From: an uncultured Bacteroidales bacterium
GTDB taxonomy: Bacteria > Bacteroidota > Bacteroidia > Bacteroidales > Bacteroidaceae
Reading direction: 5' to 3'
DNA: 64,000 nucleotides
NCBI GenBank assembly: GCA_937995875.1
Contig: CALKIW010000146.1
Coordinates: forward strand, 43,152 to 107,151
Both the position numbers and the translations under genes were made by a program. The notes below the pieces were generated by a model. That model searched no databases and was not told the origin of the DNA. It saw only the letters and a program-made list of their open reading frames with translations. How positions within the stretch are numbered: the stretch's first letter is position 1; each line of letters starts with the position of its first letter. Positions 18,360 through 27,691 of the stretch are shown here, piece by piece.

Positions 18360-18395
18360 GCCCAATCATTTTCGAGTTTTCAGAAAATGATGGGC
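18360..18395 (+). terminator. Hairpin after the phosphatase-like gene
   Basis: GCCCAATCATTTTC (18360-18373) pairs with GAAAATGATGGGC (18383-18395) with one bulged base. It lies 24 bases after the stop codon and before secA. No clear T-run follows, so termination is likely but not certain. Confidence 0.5.
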
Positions 18396-18501
18396 TTAAC
18401 TTGTGATTATAAGCTAATTAAATTGATTTTAGGTTAATATTACGGAATCTTTTCGTAATTTTGCATACATAGTTAAAACAGGAACAAATAATAAATTATA
18501 T

Positions 18502-21500
18502 ATGAATTTCAATAAATTTCTAACATCATTGTTCGGCAATAAGTCCAGCAGAGACATGAAGCTGATTCAGCCTTTGGTAGAGAAGGTGAAGGAGACTTAT
18601 CCTAGCATTGAAAAACTGAGTAACGACGAGCTGCGTGCCAAGAGTCAGGAAATCCGCCAACATGTGCAGGAAGCAGCCAAACCGTATCAGGACAAGATTG
18701 AGGAACTGAAGCAACAGATCGAGGATACGCCCATCGATGAGCGCGAGCCTCTCTTTGTCGAAATAGACAAACAAGACAAAGAAATGCTTGAAGAACTTGA
18801 AAAAGTGCTCGATGAGGTTATGCCGGTTGCATACAGCATTATCAAGGACACGGCCCGACGTTTTACGGAGAATGAGGAAGTGGTTGTCACGGCAACTGAC
18901 TTCGACCGCGAATTGGCCGGAGATCCTTCCAAAGACTTTATTACGATTGACGGCGACAAGGCCATTTATCACAACGAATGGACGGCCGGTGGTAATAAGA
19001 TAAAGTGGGAGATGATCCATTACGACGTGCAGATCTTTGGTGGTATTGCGCTTCATCAGGGCAAGATTGCAGAAATGGCGACCGGTGAAGGTAAAACACT
19101 TGTTGCCACATTGCCGGTATTCCTCAATGCTCTTACAGGTAATGGCGTTCACATGGTAACCGTGAACGACTATCTGGCCAAGCGTGACTCCGAATGGATG
19201 GGGCCGCTCTACGAGTTTCATGGACTGTCTGTAGACTGTATCGATAAGCACCAACCCAACTCTGAGGAGCGTCGAAAGGCTTATCAGGCAGATATTACTT
19301 TTGGTACCAACAATGAGTTTGGCTTCGACTATTTGCGTGACAATATGGCACATTCTCCTAAGGATTTGGTGCAGCGTCGTCACAATTTCGCCATTGTCGA
19401 CGAGGTCGATTCAGTGCTGATCGACGATGCTCGTACACCTCTTATTATATCCGGACCGATACCAAAGGGTGATGACCAGATGTATGAGGAGTATCAACCA
19501 TTGGTAGAACGTTTGTATGAGGTGCAACGCAAGCAGGCCACCGAATTGCTCGCTGAGGCCCGTCAAAAGATTAATGAAGGCCGCAAGACCAACAATCAGG
19601 AAATGCAAGACGAAGGTTTCCTGTGTCTTTTCCGTTCCTTCAAGGCTCTGCCCAAAAACAAGGCACTCATTAAATATCTCTCCGAAGACGGCATTAAGTC
19701 GGGTCTGCAAAAGACAGAGGAGATCTATATGGAGAACAACAACCGGTTGATGCCTAAGGCCATTAAGCCTCTCTATTTTGTTGTGGATGAGAAGCTCAAT
19801 AGTGCAGACCTTACCGACAAGGGTACCGACTGGCTGGCCAAGCAGGTGGAGGACAAAGATTTGTTTGTGCTTCCGGATATCGCAGGACTGCTGTCTGCAC
19901 TCGAAAACGAGACAGAGCTTACTGACCAAGAACGTCTTGACAAGAAGGATGATATGATGAATCGCTATGCAGTGCAGAGCGAACGCGTACATACGCTCCA
20001 ACAGTTGCTCAAGGCTTACACCATGTTTAATAAGGACGATGAATACGTCGTGATGAATGGTGAAGTGAAGATTGTAGATGAGCAGACCGGACGTATTATG
20101 GAGGGGCGTCGTTGGAGCGACGGCTTGCATCAGGCTGTGGAGGCTAAGGAACATGTGCGGGTAGAGGCTGCCACACAGACCTACGCCACCATAACGTTGC
20201 AGAACTATTTCCGTATGTACCACAAACTTGCAGGTATGACGGGTACGGCCAGCACTGAGGCTGGTGAGTTCTGGGATATCTACAAGCTTGACGTAGTCGA
20301 AATTCCAACCAACAAACCTATTCTCCGCCACGACCTTGACGACCGTGTTTATAAAACCAATCGTGAAAAATATCGTGCAGTCATCGAGGAAATTGATGAA
20401 ATGCGCAAGCAGGGGCGTCCAAGTTTGGTGGGTACTACTTCGGTGGAGATTTCGGAACTCCTCTCCAAAATGCTCACCATGCGTAAGATTAACCACCAGG
20501 TGCTCAACGCCAAGTTGCATCAAAAGGAGGCTCAGATTGTAGCCGGAGCCGGACAGTCTACTAATGGTTTGGGTGCGGTGACCATTGCAACCAATATGGC
20601 CGGTCGTGGTACCGACATCAAGCTCAGTCCTGAGGTGAAAGAGGCTGGGGGATTGGCTATCATTGGTACAACGCGCCATGAGAGTCGCCGTGTAGACCGA
20701 CAGTTGCGTGGACGTGCCGGACGTCAGGGAGACCCGGGCTCGTCGGTGTTCTATGTATCGCTCGAAGACGACTTGATGCGTAAATTTGGCAGCGAGCGCA
20801 TTGCGAAAGTGATGGACCGCTTGGGCTTTGAAGATGGTGAGCGCATCGAGAGTTCCATGATTTCCAAGAGCATTGAGCGCGCACAGAAAAAAGTAGAGGA
20901 AAACAACTTCGGTATCCGTAAGCATTTGTTGGAGTACGATGATGTGATGAACAAGCAGCGTACTGTCATCTATGAGAAGCGTCGCCACGCATTGATGGGT
21001 GAGCGTATCGGTATGGATATTTCCAATGTGATTTGGGACCGAGTGGTGAATATTATTGAATCGCCCGACTATCAGAGTGTCAAGGACGGCTTCTTTGAAA
21101 TATTGTCGATAGAGGTTCCATTCAATCAGGACGAGTTTGAGAATGGCAGCAAGCCGGAGTTGGCAGAGCGCGCTTTCCAAAGTGCAATGGCTGCTTTCAA
21201 ACGCAAGACCGACCGTATTCAGAGTGACGCTTTCCCGGTCATCAAAGAGGTGTACGAAAATCAGGGCGATGTTTATCAGTTCATCATTGTTCCGATCACC
21301 AACGGTCGTCAGGTAGCACAGCTTCGCATTAACCTGAAAGAGGCTTACGAAACAGAGGGTAAGAACATCGTCAAAGAGTTCGAGAAGTTTGTGATGCTCA
21401 ACATTATTGATGACTGCTGGAAAGAAAACCTCCGTCAGCTCGATGAGTTGCGCCACAGTGTTCAGAATGCTTCCTACGAGCAGAAAGATCCGTTGCTCAT

Positions 21501-21843
21501 TTTCAAACTGGAGAGTGCTAAGCTGTGGGACAGCATGATTGACGATATGAACAATCGCATTGTGAGTTTCCTGATGCGTGGTCAGATTCCGGTACAGGTT
21601 CAAAACCAACCTTTACAGGAAGCGGCCGCCGAGGAGCGTCCGGCTCAGCGTTACAACGAACAGAAGGCAGACTTCGACGAGATGCAGCAAGCTCAACACG
21701 CAGCTGCCAGCCACGATACGCGTGAGACGGCGCAGCGTCGCCACGAACCTATTGTGCGCGAGAAGATGCCGCGTCCCAACGATCCATGCCCATGCGGTAG
21801 TGGCAAGAAGTTCAAGAACTGTCATGGCAGGGGACTTCGTTAA
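18502..21843 (+). CDS. secA: Preprotein translocase ATPase SecA
   Basis: The cytosolic motor of the Sec pathway, driving proteins through SecYEG. Visible motifs are Walker A MATGEGKTLVA (about residue 195), DEVDSVLIDDARTPLIISGP, the second-domain MAGRGTDIKL and RQLRGRAGRQGDPGSS. A C-terminal zinc-binding CPCGSGKKFKNCHG also binds SecB or ribosome partners. At 1113 residues it is about 200 longer than E. coli SecA (901); much of the excess lies between the DEAD region and the preprotein cross-linking region (residues about 325-450), as in other Bacteroidota. A TAatTTTG element is at 18456-18463. It ends at a strong terminator at 21870. Confidence 0.98.
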   Translation: MNFNKFLTSLFGNKSSRDMKLIQPLVEKVKETYPSIEKLSNDELRAKSQEIRQHVQEAAKPYQDKIEELKQQIEDTPIDEREPLFVEIDKQDKEMLEELEKVLDEVMPVAYSIIKDTARRFTENEEVVVTATDFDRELAGDPSKDFITIDGDKAIYHNEWTAGGNKIKWEMIHYDVQIFGGIALHQGKIAEMATGEGKTLVATLPVFLNALTGNGVHMVTVNDYLAKRDSEWMGPLYEFHGLSVDCIDKHQPNSEERRKAYQADITFGTNNEFGFDYLRDNMAHSPKDLVQRRHNFAIVDEVDSVLIDDARTPLIISGPIPKGDDQMYEEYQPLVERLYEVQRKQATELLAEARQKINEGRKTNNQEMQDEGFLCLFRSFKALPKNKALIKYLSEDGIKSGLQKTEEIYMENNNRLMPKAIKPLYFVVDEKLNSADLTDKGTDWLAKQVEDKDLFVLPDIAGLLSALENETELTDQERLDKKDDMMNRYAVQSERVHTLQQLLKAYTMFNKDDEYVVMNGEVKIVDEQTGRIMEGRRWSDGLHQAVEAKEHVRVEAATQTYATITLQNYFRMYHKLAGMTGTASTEAGEFWDIYKLDVVEIPTNKPILRHDLDDRVYKTNREKYRAVIEEIDEMRKQGRPSLVGTTSVEISELLSKMLTMRKINHQVLNAKLHQKEAQIVAGAGQSTNGLGAVTIATNMAGRGTDIKLSPEVKEAGGLAIIGTTRHESRRVDRQLRGRAGRQGDPGSSVFYVSLEDDLMRKFGSERIAKVMDRLGFEDGERIESSMISKSIERAQKKVEENNFGIRKHLLEYDDVMNKQRTVIYEKRRHALMGERIGMDISNVIWDRVVNIIESPDYQSVKDGFFEILSIEVPFNQDEFENGSKPELAERAFQSAMAAFKRKTDRIQSDAFPVIKEVYENQGDVYQFIIVPITNGRQVAQLRINLKEAYETEGKNIVKEFEKFVMLNIIDDCWKENLRQLDELRHSVQNASYEQKDPLLIFKLESAKLWDSMIDDMNNRIVSFLMRGQIPVQVQNQPLQEAAAEERPAQRYNEQKADFDEMQQAQHAAASHDTRETAQRRHEPIVREKMPRPNDPCPCGSGKKFKNCHGRGLR

Positions 21844-21869
21844 GATTTTCCCAAGACTATAAAATAAAT

Positions 21870-21900
21870 GCGGCGGTCACTGACCGCCGCGTCTGTTTTA
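21870..21900 (+). terminator. Rho-independent terminator of secA
   Basis: GCGGCGGTCA (21870-21879) and TGACCGCCGC (21881-21890) form a very GC-rich stem, followed by GTCTGTTTTA. It lies 26 bases after the secA stop. Confidence 0.85.
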
Positions 21901-21984
21901 TGTATCGTAAACATCCGGTATTAGCCGTTTACGCTTTATCTTATCATAACTTCAAAAATTGATCGAAATAAATTGGATTATGAA

Positions 21985-22392
21985 TTATACATCCTGCGAC
22001 TTGTCAAACAAATTGTTCGCTTCCAATATTTCGTCTTCGTCAAACCATTTGTTGAGTTTGGCATGAGCCTTAGCTTTCACTTCTTCAGACACCTCTCCCC
22101 AAACCTTATGCAACACATAGATCAGTACAGCCAAGTCGTCGCTCAGCCCTGCGATGGGAATGGCGTCGGGTACCACATCAAGTGGATTGATGAGATAACC
22201 CAAAGCCCCGATAATGATGGCTTTATCTTTTACAGAGACTTTGTCGCTCTCCAAAGTGTAGAATAATATAAGGGCTGCGTAAACGAATTTAGCACCTGCC
22301 CGTTTGGCAATTCGTGAAATCTTCTCAACAAATCCATTAGCCGTGAATTTGTTTTTATATTTCATGAAATCCGGTAGATCCAATTTAGCCAT
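21985..22392 (-). CDS. DUF1232 (YkvA-like) membrane-associated protein
   Basis: A 135-residue protein with the DUF1232/YkvA signature: VSVKDKAIIIGALGYLINPLDVVPDAIPIAGLSDDLAVL, in which the NPLDVVPDAIP core is diagnostic. The preceding hydrophobic LIILFYTLE stretch is weakly membrane-associated. Family members are widespread and uncharacterised. It is 22 bases downstream of the small two-helix membrane protein gene on the same strand, so the two are probably co-transcribed. The C-terminal third is lysine- and glutamate-rich, helical. Confidence 0.85.
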   Translation of the reverse strand: MAKLDLPDFMKYKNKFTANGFVEKISRIAKRAGAKFVYAALILFYTLESDKVSVKDKAIIIGALGYLINPLDVVPDAIPIAGLSDDLAVLIYVLHKVWGEVSEEVKAKAHAKLNKWFDEDEILEANNLFDKSQDV

Positions 22393-22414
22393 AGTAATTT
22401 ATATGTTTGTCAGA

Positions 22415-22849
22415 TTATTGGTGTTGTTCAAAACTCAAAACAGCATTGATATATGCCACTACGTCCGGATGCTCCGTTTTCTGACGTTTGATTTTTTTGC
22501 TTTTGAGAAACATTCTGATACCTTTGACAGCAAGTGCAATCGCAACTCCAATCGCAACACCTGCCAGCAACGACGTGGTTGGGCTGTCCCAAGGCAGACT
22601 TTTCTGAGGAAAAGCGCTGAGCACGATAATGGGTATGAGCGCGATAATGCCATAGGTTGTCTGTTGCGAGCGTTGCGACCCTTCACTGTCAAGTATGGCT
22701 TGATAGTCGAATAGGTATTCGTCCAATTCTTCGCGAGTAACGTTGAAGTCCTCCATGCGGGGGAAGCCTTGCTCATCTTGATGGTGTTCGATGGCCAGGT
22801 TTACCCGGTGTTCAAAATCATCTAATATGTTGGGTTGTAAGTCTCTCAT
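22415..22849 (-). CDS. Small two-helix membrane protein of unknown function
   Basis: A 144-residue protein that I do not recognise by family. It opens with a soluble acidic part (MRDLQPNILDDFEHRVNLAIEHHQDEQGF). Two hydrophobic segments follow, about residues 65-82 (TYGIIALIPIIVLSAF) and 93-113 (LLAGVAIGVAIALAVKGI). A basic stretch, LKSKKIKRQK, comes next. Topology would place both termini on the same side, probably the cytoplasm. It sits between rnpB and the DUF1232 gene on one strand. An RDL...EEL type acidic N-terminus suggests a protein-interaction segment, but no function can be given. Confidence 0.6.
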   Translation of the reverse strand: MRDLQPNILDDFEHRVNLAIEHHQDEQGFPRMEDFNVTREELDEYLFDYQAILDSEGSQRSQQTTYGIIALIPIIVLSAFPQKSLPWDSPTTSLLAGVAIGVAIALAVKGIRMFLKSKKIKRQKTEHPDVVAYINAVLSFEQHQ

Positions 22850-22908
22850 ACGTTATTAATAACCCTAAAATGGCTTGTTTATTATAAACTTTTCGAATAA
22901 AAAAGTAA

Positions 22909-23284
22909 GACAGTGCCCTGATAAGCCGGGTTCTGTATCCTCTCTATGAGAGGAGCTCCATCATTTATCTAATCAGCAAGTCACCCTGCAGCTTAAGCGT
23001 TCTACCCTCCGTCGTTGCCGAAGCATTGGGCGGGCAGCCCTTATGACGACGGTTTACATGAACTTGCAGCCCCCAGACGGCACGGCATGGCGGTCACCCG
23101 TCATCCGGTGGTCTCTTACACCACCTTCTCACCCTTACCGCTCACGGGGAGCGGCGGTTGTTTTCTTCTGCCTTTACCTACTGTCACCAATAGCTTCCAC
23201 TTTCAGAAGTGGGGTGCCCTATGCTGCCCGGACTTTCCTCTCGCATCTTCTTGAATGCCAGCGATAGAGCCGGGGCACTGTCCT
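22909..23284 (-). ncRNA. rnpB: RNase P RNA (bacterial class A)
   Basis: The catalytic RNA that matures tRNA 5' ends. On the minus strand the highly conserved GAGGAAAGTCCGGGC lies near the 5' end (complement of 23226-23240), and ACAGAACCCGGCTTAT lies near the 3' end (complement of 22921-22936). The ends pair as P1: GACAGTGCCC near 23282 with GGGCACTGTC ending at 22910. At about 375 bases the length is normal. Small reading frames across it on either strand are chance. The stretch between it and degP (23285-23580) holds only the degP promoter region. Confidence 0.95.
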
Positions 23285-23580
23285 ACTGTGTGCAAAAATA
23301 AGCATTTTATCTGAAACGACTGTCTACATTATTATATTTTGTTTGATTTTAAACGAATGTAAAATAAATCACCTTTCTGCTTAAGAGCCGTTAAGTGTTA
23401 AAATCTAATTGTTAAAATCGAATAAAAAGATAAGACAAAATGGCACAATAAGATAAATTGCGCCTATATTTGCATTTAGATTTCATGACTGACATAGAAT
23501 CCTGTCAAAGTATCATTTAGATACTTATCATGAAATAAAAATGACAATCTTTTAAAATAATAATTAAATATATAAGATTT

Positions 23581-25044
23581 ATGAAAAAATATTCCAGCTA
23601 CCTGCTTGCAGGCATTTGCATTGTTGCGCTGGCATTTTCTGCCGGCTCTTTCATCAAGGTCAATGCAACGACTAATGAAGTTGCTCAGAATGGCAGACCG
23701 GTTGATTTAACCTATGCAGCAGATAAGGCACTGCCTGCCGTAGTTCATATTAAGTTTGTACAAAATTCTAAAACGCAGACCGTAGAGATGCAGAGCGATC
23801 CGTTTTCTGACTTTTTCTCTGACCCGTTCGGATTCTTCGGAAATCCGAATGGTGGCAGGCAGAGACGTCAGGTGCGAACTCCTAAACGCGAGGCAACCGG
23901 CTCCGGAGTGATCATCAGTTCTGATGGATACATTGTTACCAATAATCACGTGGTGAATGGTGCCGATGAGCTCACGGTGACACTTGAGGACAATCGCGAA
24001 TTCAACGCTCGCATTATCGGTACCGACGCAACCACCGACCTTGCGCTCATTAAGGTAGACGGACGCAATCTTCCAACCCTTCCCATTGGCGATTCAGACA
24101 AGATAAGGGTGGGCGAGTGGGTTATTGCAGTGGGAAACCCGTTTGGTCTCAATAATACGGTAACAGCTGGTATCATCAGTGCCAAGGCCCGCACACTGGG
24201 GCAGAATGGTGTGGAGAGCTTCATCCAGACAGACGCCGCCATCAATCGTGGTAACTCCGGAGGAGCCTTGGTCAATACTAAGGGTGAACTCATTGGCATA
24301 AACGCCATGCTCTATTCCGAGACCGGTTCCTATGCAGGCTACGGCTTCGCCATTCCCACTACCATTATGAATAAGGTGGTAGACGACCTCAAGAAATATG
24401 GAACGGTGCAGCGCGCCTATTTGGGAGTAAGGGGCAATGATGTCCTTAAATATCTCGACAACCTGAAGAGTCAGGACAAGGAATTGCCTGATTTGGGTAC
24501 GAACGAGGGCGTGTATGTTGCTAAAGTAGAAGACAACAGTGCTGCTGCTGAGGCAGGAATAAAAGAAGGCGATGTTGTAACGGGTATCGACGGCAAGAGG
24601 ATTACCAAGATGGCTGAGTTGCAGGAAATCATCAATGGTAAGCATCCCGGCGACAAGACCACTATCACATGGTTACACAATAAGAAGAAAATGTCTAAAA
24701 CTGTAACCATGAAGAATCAGCAGGGCAATACCAAGATTGTGAAGACTGCCGATTTGGATGTGCTCGGAGCGAAGGTAATCCCGGTAGACGACAACCTGAA
24801 AAAGCAGCTTGGTATCAGCTATGGTCTTCAGGTGAAGGATGTTAAGAGTGGTGCGTTCAAGGAAGGTGGCATCAGTAATGGTTTCATTATTCTCAATGCT
24901 AACGACCAGCCCATGAAGTCGATATCCGACTTGCAGGATGCTGTCAAGGCTGCTTCTACAAGCAAGAATCCCGTACTGTTTATCACAGGTGTATGGCCTT
25001 CCGGAAAGACCGACTATAAGGCTATTAAGGTAAGTAACGATTAA
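23581..25044 (+). CDS. degP: Periplasmic serine protease/chaperone, DegP/HtrA (Do) family
   Basis: A periplasmic quality-control protease. Signal peptide MKKYSSYLLAGICIVALAFSAGSF, then the trypsin-like domain with the full catalytic triad: His in VTNNHVVNGADEL, Asp in DATTDLALIKVD, Ser in AINRGNSGGALVNTKGE. Two PDZ domains follow: the first from about residue 285 (GVYVAKVEDNSAAAEAGIKEGDVVTGIDG), the second from about 400 (GLQVKDVKSGAFKEGGISNGFII). The length of 487 matches the family. A TAtaTTTG element is at 23465-23472, leaving a leader of about 100 bases. It is monocistronic, with a strong terminator at 25128. Confidence 0.95.
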   Translation: MKKYSSYLLAGICIVALAFSAGSFIKVNATTNEVAQNGRPVDLTYAADKALPAVVHIKFVQNSKTQTVEMQSDPFSDFFSDPFGFFGNPNGGRQRRQVRTPKREATGSGVIISSDGYIVTNNHVVNGADELTVTLEDNREFNARIIGTDATTDLALIKVDGRNLPTLPIGDSDKIRVGEWVIAVGNPFGLNNTVTAGIISAKARTLGQNGVESFIQTDAAINRGNSGGALVNTKGELIGINAMLYSETGSYAGYGFAIPTTIMNKVVDDLKKYGTVQRAYLGVRGNDVLKYLDNLKSQDKELPDLGTNEGVYVAKVEDNSAAAEAGIKEGDVVTGIDGKRITKMAELQEIINGKHPGDKTTITWLHNKKKMSKTVTMKNQQGNTKIVKTADLDVLGAKVIPVDDNLKKQLGISYGLQVKDVKSGAFKEGGISNGFIILNANDQPMKSISDLQDAVKAASTSKNPVLFITGVWPSGKTDYKAIKVSND

Positions 25045-25127
25045 TACAGACAAAACTCGTTCGGTCTGATACGACAACTGCCAGTGCCCTGCATCATGTT
25101 GTCGTAAACCAATGACCAAAATACTAA

Positions 25128-25174
25128 AGCCGTCTCAGCGATAATGCTATATACGCTGAGACGGCTCTTTTTTT
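25128..25174 (+). terminator. Rho-independent terminator of degP
   Basis: AGCCGTCTCAGCG (25128-25140) pairs perfectly with CGCTGAGACGGCT (25154-25166), followed by a run of seven to eight T. It lies 84 bases after the degP stop. Confidence 0.93.
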
Positions 25175-25204
25175 CTACTGTTGTATGCTAAAGCAGATGA
25201 TATA

Positions 25205-25465
25205 CGTTTTTTCTTTACAAAAAGCCCTGTAGAATTCGCTTTTTCAAAAACGCATGTGCTTTCGTTCAAAATACGGGAAATCTGCGCAAATTCGTAGATG
25301 CTTAATAATCAGCGAGTTTTGAAAAAGTCCCTTTTTGCTACCTGTTTCTACACTCATGTTTAAATATCGAATGGCAGTGCGGAAAGGCTCCAACCACAGT
25401 GTGAAAGAGCCTTAGTCGTGGGCTGGTTAAGGCTTAACCATACTGCGACAAGGGCCTTGACGTAA
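25205..25465 (-). repeat. Dispersed intergenic element, copy B (reverse orientation)
   Basis: Read on the minus strand from 25465, imperfect 22-base units appear in the same register as copies A and D, including GCCCTTGTCGCAGTATGG and GCCTTTCCGCACTGCCATTC. They are followed by the tail with CCCGTATTTTGAACG, then GCGTTTTTGAAAAAGC (a degraded second hairpin arm), GAATTCTACAGGGCTTTTTG. It lies in the gene-free stretch between convergent degP and the helicase gene. Nothing recognisable is seen in the remainder of that stretch, 25466-25841. Confidence 0.65.
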
Positions 25466-25841
25466 AATGGCAGGATAGAAGTCATACAAACGAGCCTGTT
25501 TTCAGGTAGCATGTATAGAATTTGAAGGCTAAAACATAGCCCTTTTTGCGCTGGATGTAGAAAAAATAATCATCGAAAATTGGTAATTCTATTTTACAAA
25601 CAGGAGACTGATAACGGAGGTAGTGGCGAAAAGAATTGCATTTGCAAAAAATACAGAATGTCTGTGTTATATCATCCTTAGTCAGCACTTGTTAAATTCA
25701 GGCTGATTCAGAACGCAGTATTCAGACAGATTACAATAACCGGCCGACAGAAAGACTTTCCTACATATTAAGGAGAACAACCCTTAGAAATATAAGCAAC
25801 ATGGGAAACGGAACTACATCAAAATATGGGGCGCGCAAATG

Positions 25842-27593
25842 TTATTTTAATTTCTTGATTTTTTTCTTAGCTTCCGTTAGGTCCGGACATAGAGTCAGCG
25901 CCTTTTCATAGTTTCGTATGGCAGCGTCGCGCATGCCTTCGTGTTCACATTCTTTTCCCATCACAAGGTACTCTACAGCCAGCTGTTTCAGGTATTCCTC
26001 ACGTTGAGCCGCTTCGGCTTTTAATTGTTCTATCTGTTGCTTCTGAATGTTGATGATGTTGAGTTTGCGACGTATATATCTTTTTGAAACGGGCTTTTCT
26101 ATATCATAACGGCTATGAATGGCCAGGAAAAAAGAATCCAATGCGGATTGCATATCACCCCGGTCGAATGCACGCACGGCATCCCAATACTCTTTGTCGG
26201 CCTTCGATTGTTTGAGAGCGGTGGATATGGTGGTTTGGTCGTTATAGTTTTTAGCGAAGTGAATGACTTCGGGATGTACGAATATATCTTTTCGACGAAT
26301 AGGCTCTTTCAAGGCAATACCTTCCAACGACGTGCAGCGAGACAGGGCCACATAGGTCTGTCCGGCCGCAAACACACCACCGGTGAAGTCTATTTTTACA
26401 CGGCTGAACGTGAGCCCCTGACTCTTGTGTACAGTGATAGCCCATGCCAATCGTATGGGATATTGGGTGTAAGTGCCAAGTTCCTGCGCTTCTATCTTCT
26501 TTTCCTTATCATTGAAAGTGTATTTCACATTGCTCCAAACTTCCGGCTCCACGTTGTATTCCTGACCGTCTTCGGTACGGATATAGATGTAGCCAAGTTC
26601 TTCGTCGAATCCGGTTACCATGCCCAAGGTGCCGTTTACCCACCGATGATTCATGTCGTTCTTGACAAACAAAATCTGGGCTCCCGGCTTGATGTTCAGT
26701 TCTTTTGGCGTTGGAAGACTCGACTCCGGAAATTCTCCACGGATAATTCCTTTAAACACCTGTGGCTTGCCCGGCAAGGCTTTGAGATGACGCGTGTTGA
26801 TGTCGTCTACTGTGTCGCGCCTTGTAGACAGCGTAATGGCAAGAGAGATTTCTGCGGACTCTGCTTTTTTTTCTTGTGTATCATCAGCGTTCACAACTTG
26901 GCTGTTGAGCAACTGCAAGTCCCTGTCCGTCATGTTGGATGTGCGGATATTATCGAGAATATGGATGAAAGTGGAATCGTTTTGACGATAAACCTTCTTC
27001 AGTTCAATAGAAACAAGCTGCATCACAGAGAACACCTTGGCATTGAAAAAGAAAGGAGAAGCGTAGGCCGTGTGCAGAAGTTGTCGGTCATCTTCCGTAA
27101 CAACGGGCTCCAACTGATAGATGTCGCCCACCAGCAGTAATTGTTTACCACCAAACGGCTCACGCATATTATGGCTGTACACACGCAACACCTTATCAAT
27201 GAAATCAATAATATCCGCTCTAACCATACTGATTTCGTCAATGATAATCAGTTCCAACTCACGGATAATCTTTATTTTTTCGCTGTTGTATTTCAGCGTC
27301 TTGCGAATATTGCGTGGAGAATATTGTACATCGTTGGGCAGAAGGGGATGAAAGGGAATCTTGAAAAAACTGTGCAGCGTAGAGCCTCCGGCATTGATGG
27401 CTGCAATACCCGTTGGTGCCAGTATAACGTTCTTTTTTTTGATGTGGGATGCAATGTATTTTAGGAAGGTAGATTTTCCTGTTCCGGCTTTTCCCGTGAG
27501 AAAAAGTGATCGACGCGTGAATTGCAGAATTTGAAGCGCGTGTTGAAACTCATCGTTGTTCAGGTCTATCTCTCCTTCGTGTTTTGCAGCCAT
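25842..27593 (-). CDS. Pif1/RecD-type helicase with C-terminal TPR-like tail
   Basis: A superfamily 1 helicase of the Pif1/RecD type. Walker A is LTGKAGTGKST (32-42), followed by VILAPTGIAAINAGGSTLHSFFKIP, which is the Pif1 Ia motif. Walker B is LIIIDEISMVRADIIDFID, and late motifs are YPIRLAWAITVHKSQGLTFSRVKID and GQTYVALSRCTSLEGI. The C-terminal 150 residues depart from the family: WDAVRAFDRGDMQSALDSFFLAI and AIRNYEKALTLCPDLTEAKKKIKK look like TPR repeats around a coiled-coil segment (QKQQIEQLKAEAAQREEYLKQL). The family unwinds G-quadruplexes and resolves replication barriers. It is monocistronic on the minus strand. Confidence 0.9.
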   Translation of the reverse strand: MAAKHEGEIDLNNDEFQHALQILQFTRRSLFLTGKAGTGKSTFLKYIASHIKKKNVILAPTGIAAINAGGSTLHSFFKIPFHPLLPNDVQYSPRNIRKTLKYNSEKIKIIRELELIIIDEISMVRADIIDFIDKVLRVYSHNMREPFGGKQLLLVGDIYQLEPVVTEDDRQLLHTAYASPFFFNAKVFSVMQLVSIELKKVYRQNDSTFIHILDNIRTSNMTDRDLQLLNSQVVNADDTQEKKAESAEISLAITLSTRRDTVDDINTRHLKALPGKPQVFKGIIRGEFPESSLPTPKELNIKPGAQILFVKNDMNHRWVNGTLGMVTGFDEELGYIYIRTEDGQEYNVEPEVWSNVKYTFNDKEKKIEAQELGTYTQYPIRLAWAITVHKSQGLTFSRVKIDFTGGVFAAGQTYVALSRCTSLEGIALKEPIRRKDIFVHPEVIHFAKNYNDQTTISTALKQSKADKEYWDAVRAFDRGDMQSALDSFFLAIHSRYDIEKPVSKRYIRRKLNIINIQKQQIEQLKAEAAQREEYLKQLAVEYLVMGKECEHEGMRDAAIRNYEKALTLCPDLTEAKKKIKKLK

Positions 27594-27645
27594 TCTATGA
27601 TTATGCTATACAATATGTGTTGGTTGGTTTGTCAAACTTGAAGAA

Positions 27646-27680
27646 TCGCATATCTTATGCAAAAAGGCATAGATATGCGA
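27646..27680 (-). terminator. Stem-loop after the PBP1A gene
   Basis: TCGCATATCTTATGC (27646-27660) and GCATAGATATGCGA (27667-27680) pair over 14 bases with one bulge. It starts 12 bases past the minus-strand stop codon. The following T-run is weak. Confidence 0.6.
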
Positions 27681-27691
27681 CCCTTCCAATG

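Noticed and set aside
19411..21609. 732-residue open frame antisense to secA
   Set aside because: The opposite strand encodes an unmistakable SecA. The antisense protein is leucine/histidine-rich with no domain.
23015..23267. Small open frames in the rnpB region
   Set aside because: They lie on the complement of a clear RNase P RNA with conserved core motifs; the peptides have no resemblance to proteins.
23441..23462. TGGCAC and TTGC near degP as a sigma-54 promoter
   Set aside because: The two blocks are 12 bases apart; sigma-54 promoters need about 4-5 between them. A TAtaTTTG element nearby is the better candidate.
25482..25688. 68-residue minus-strand frame between element copy B and the helicase gene
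   Set aside because: The composition (many Cys, Phe, Tyr), no promoter, and no family resemblance suggest chance.
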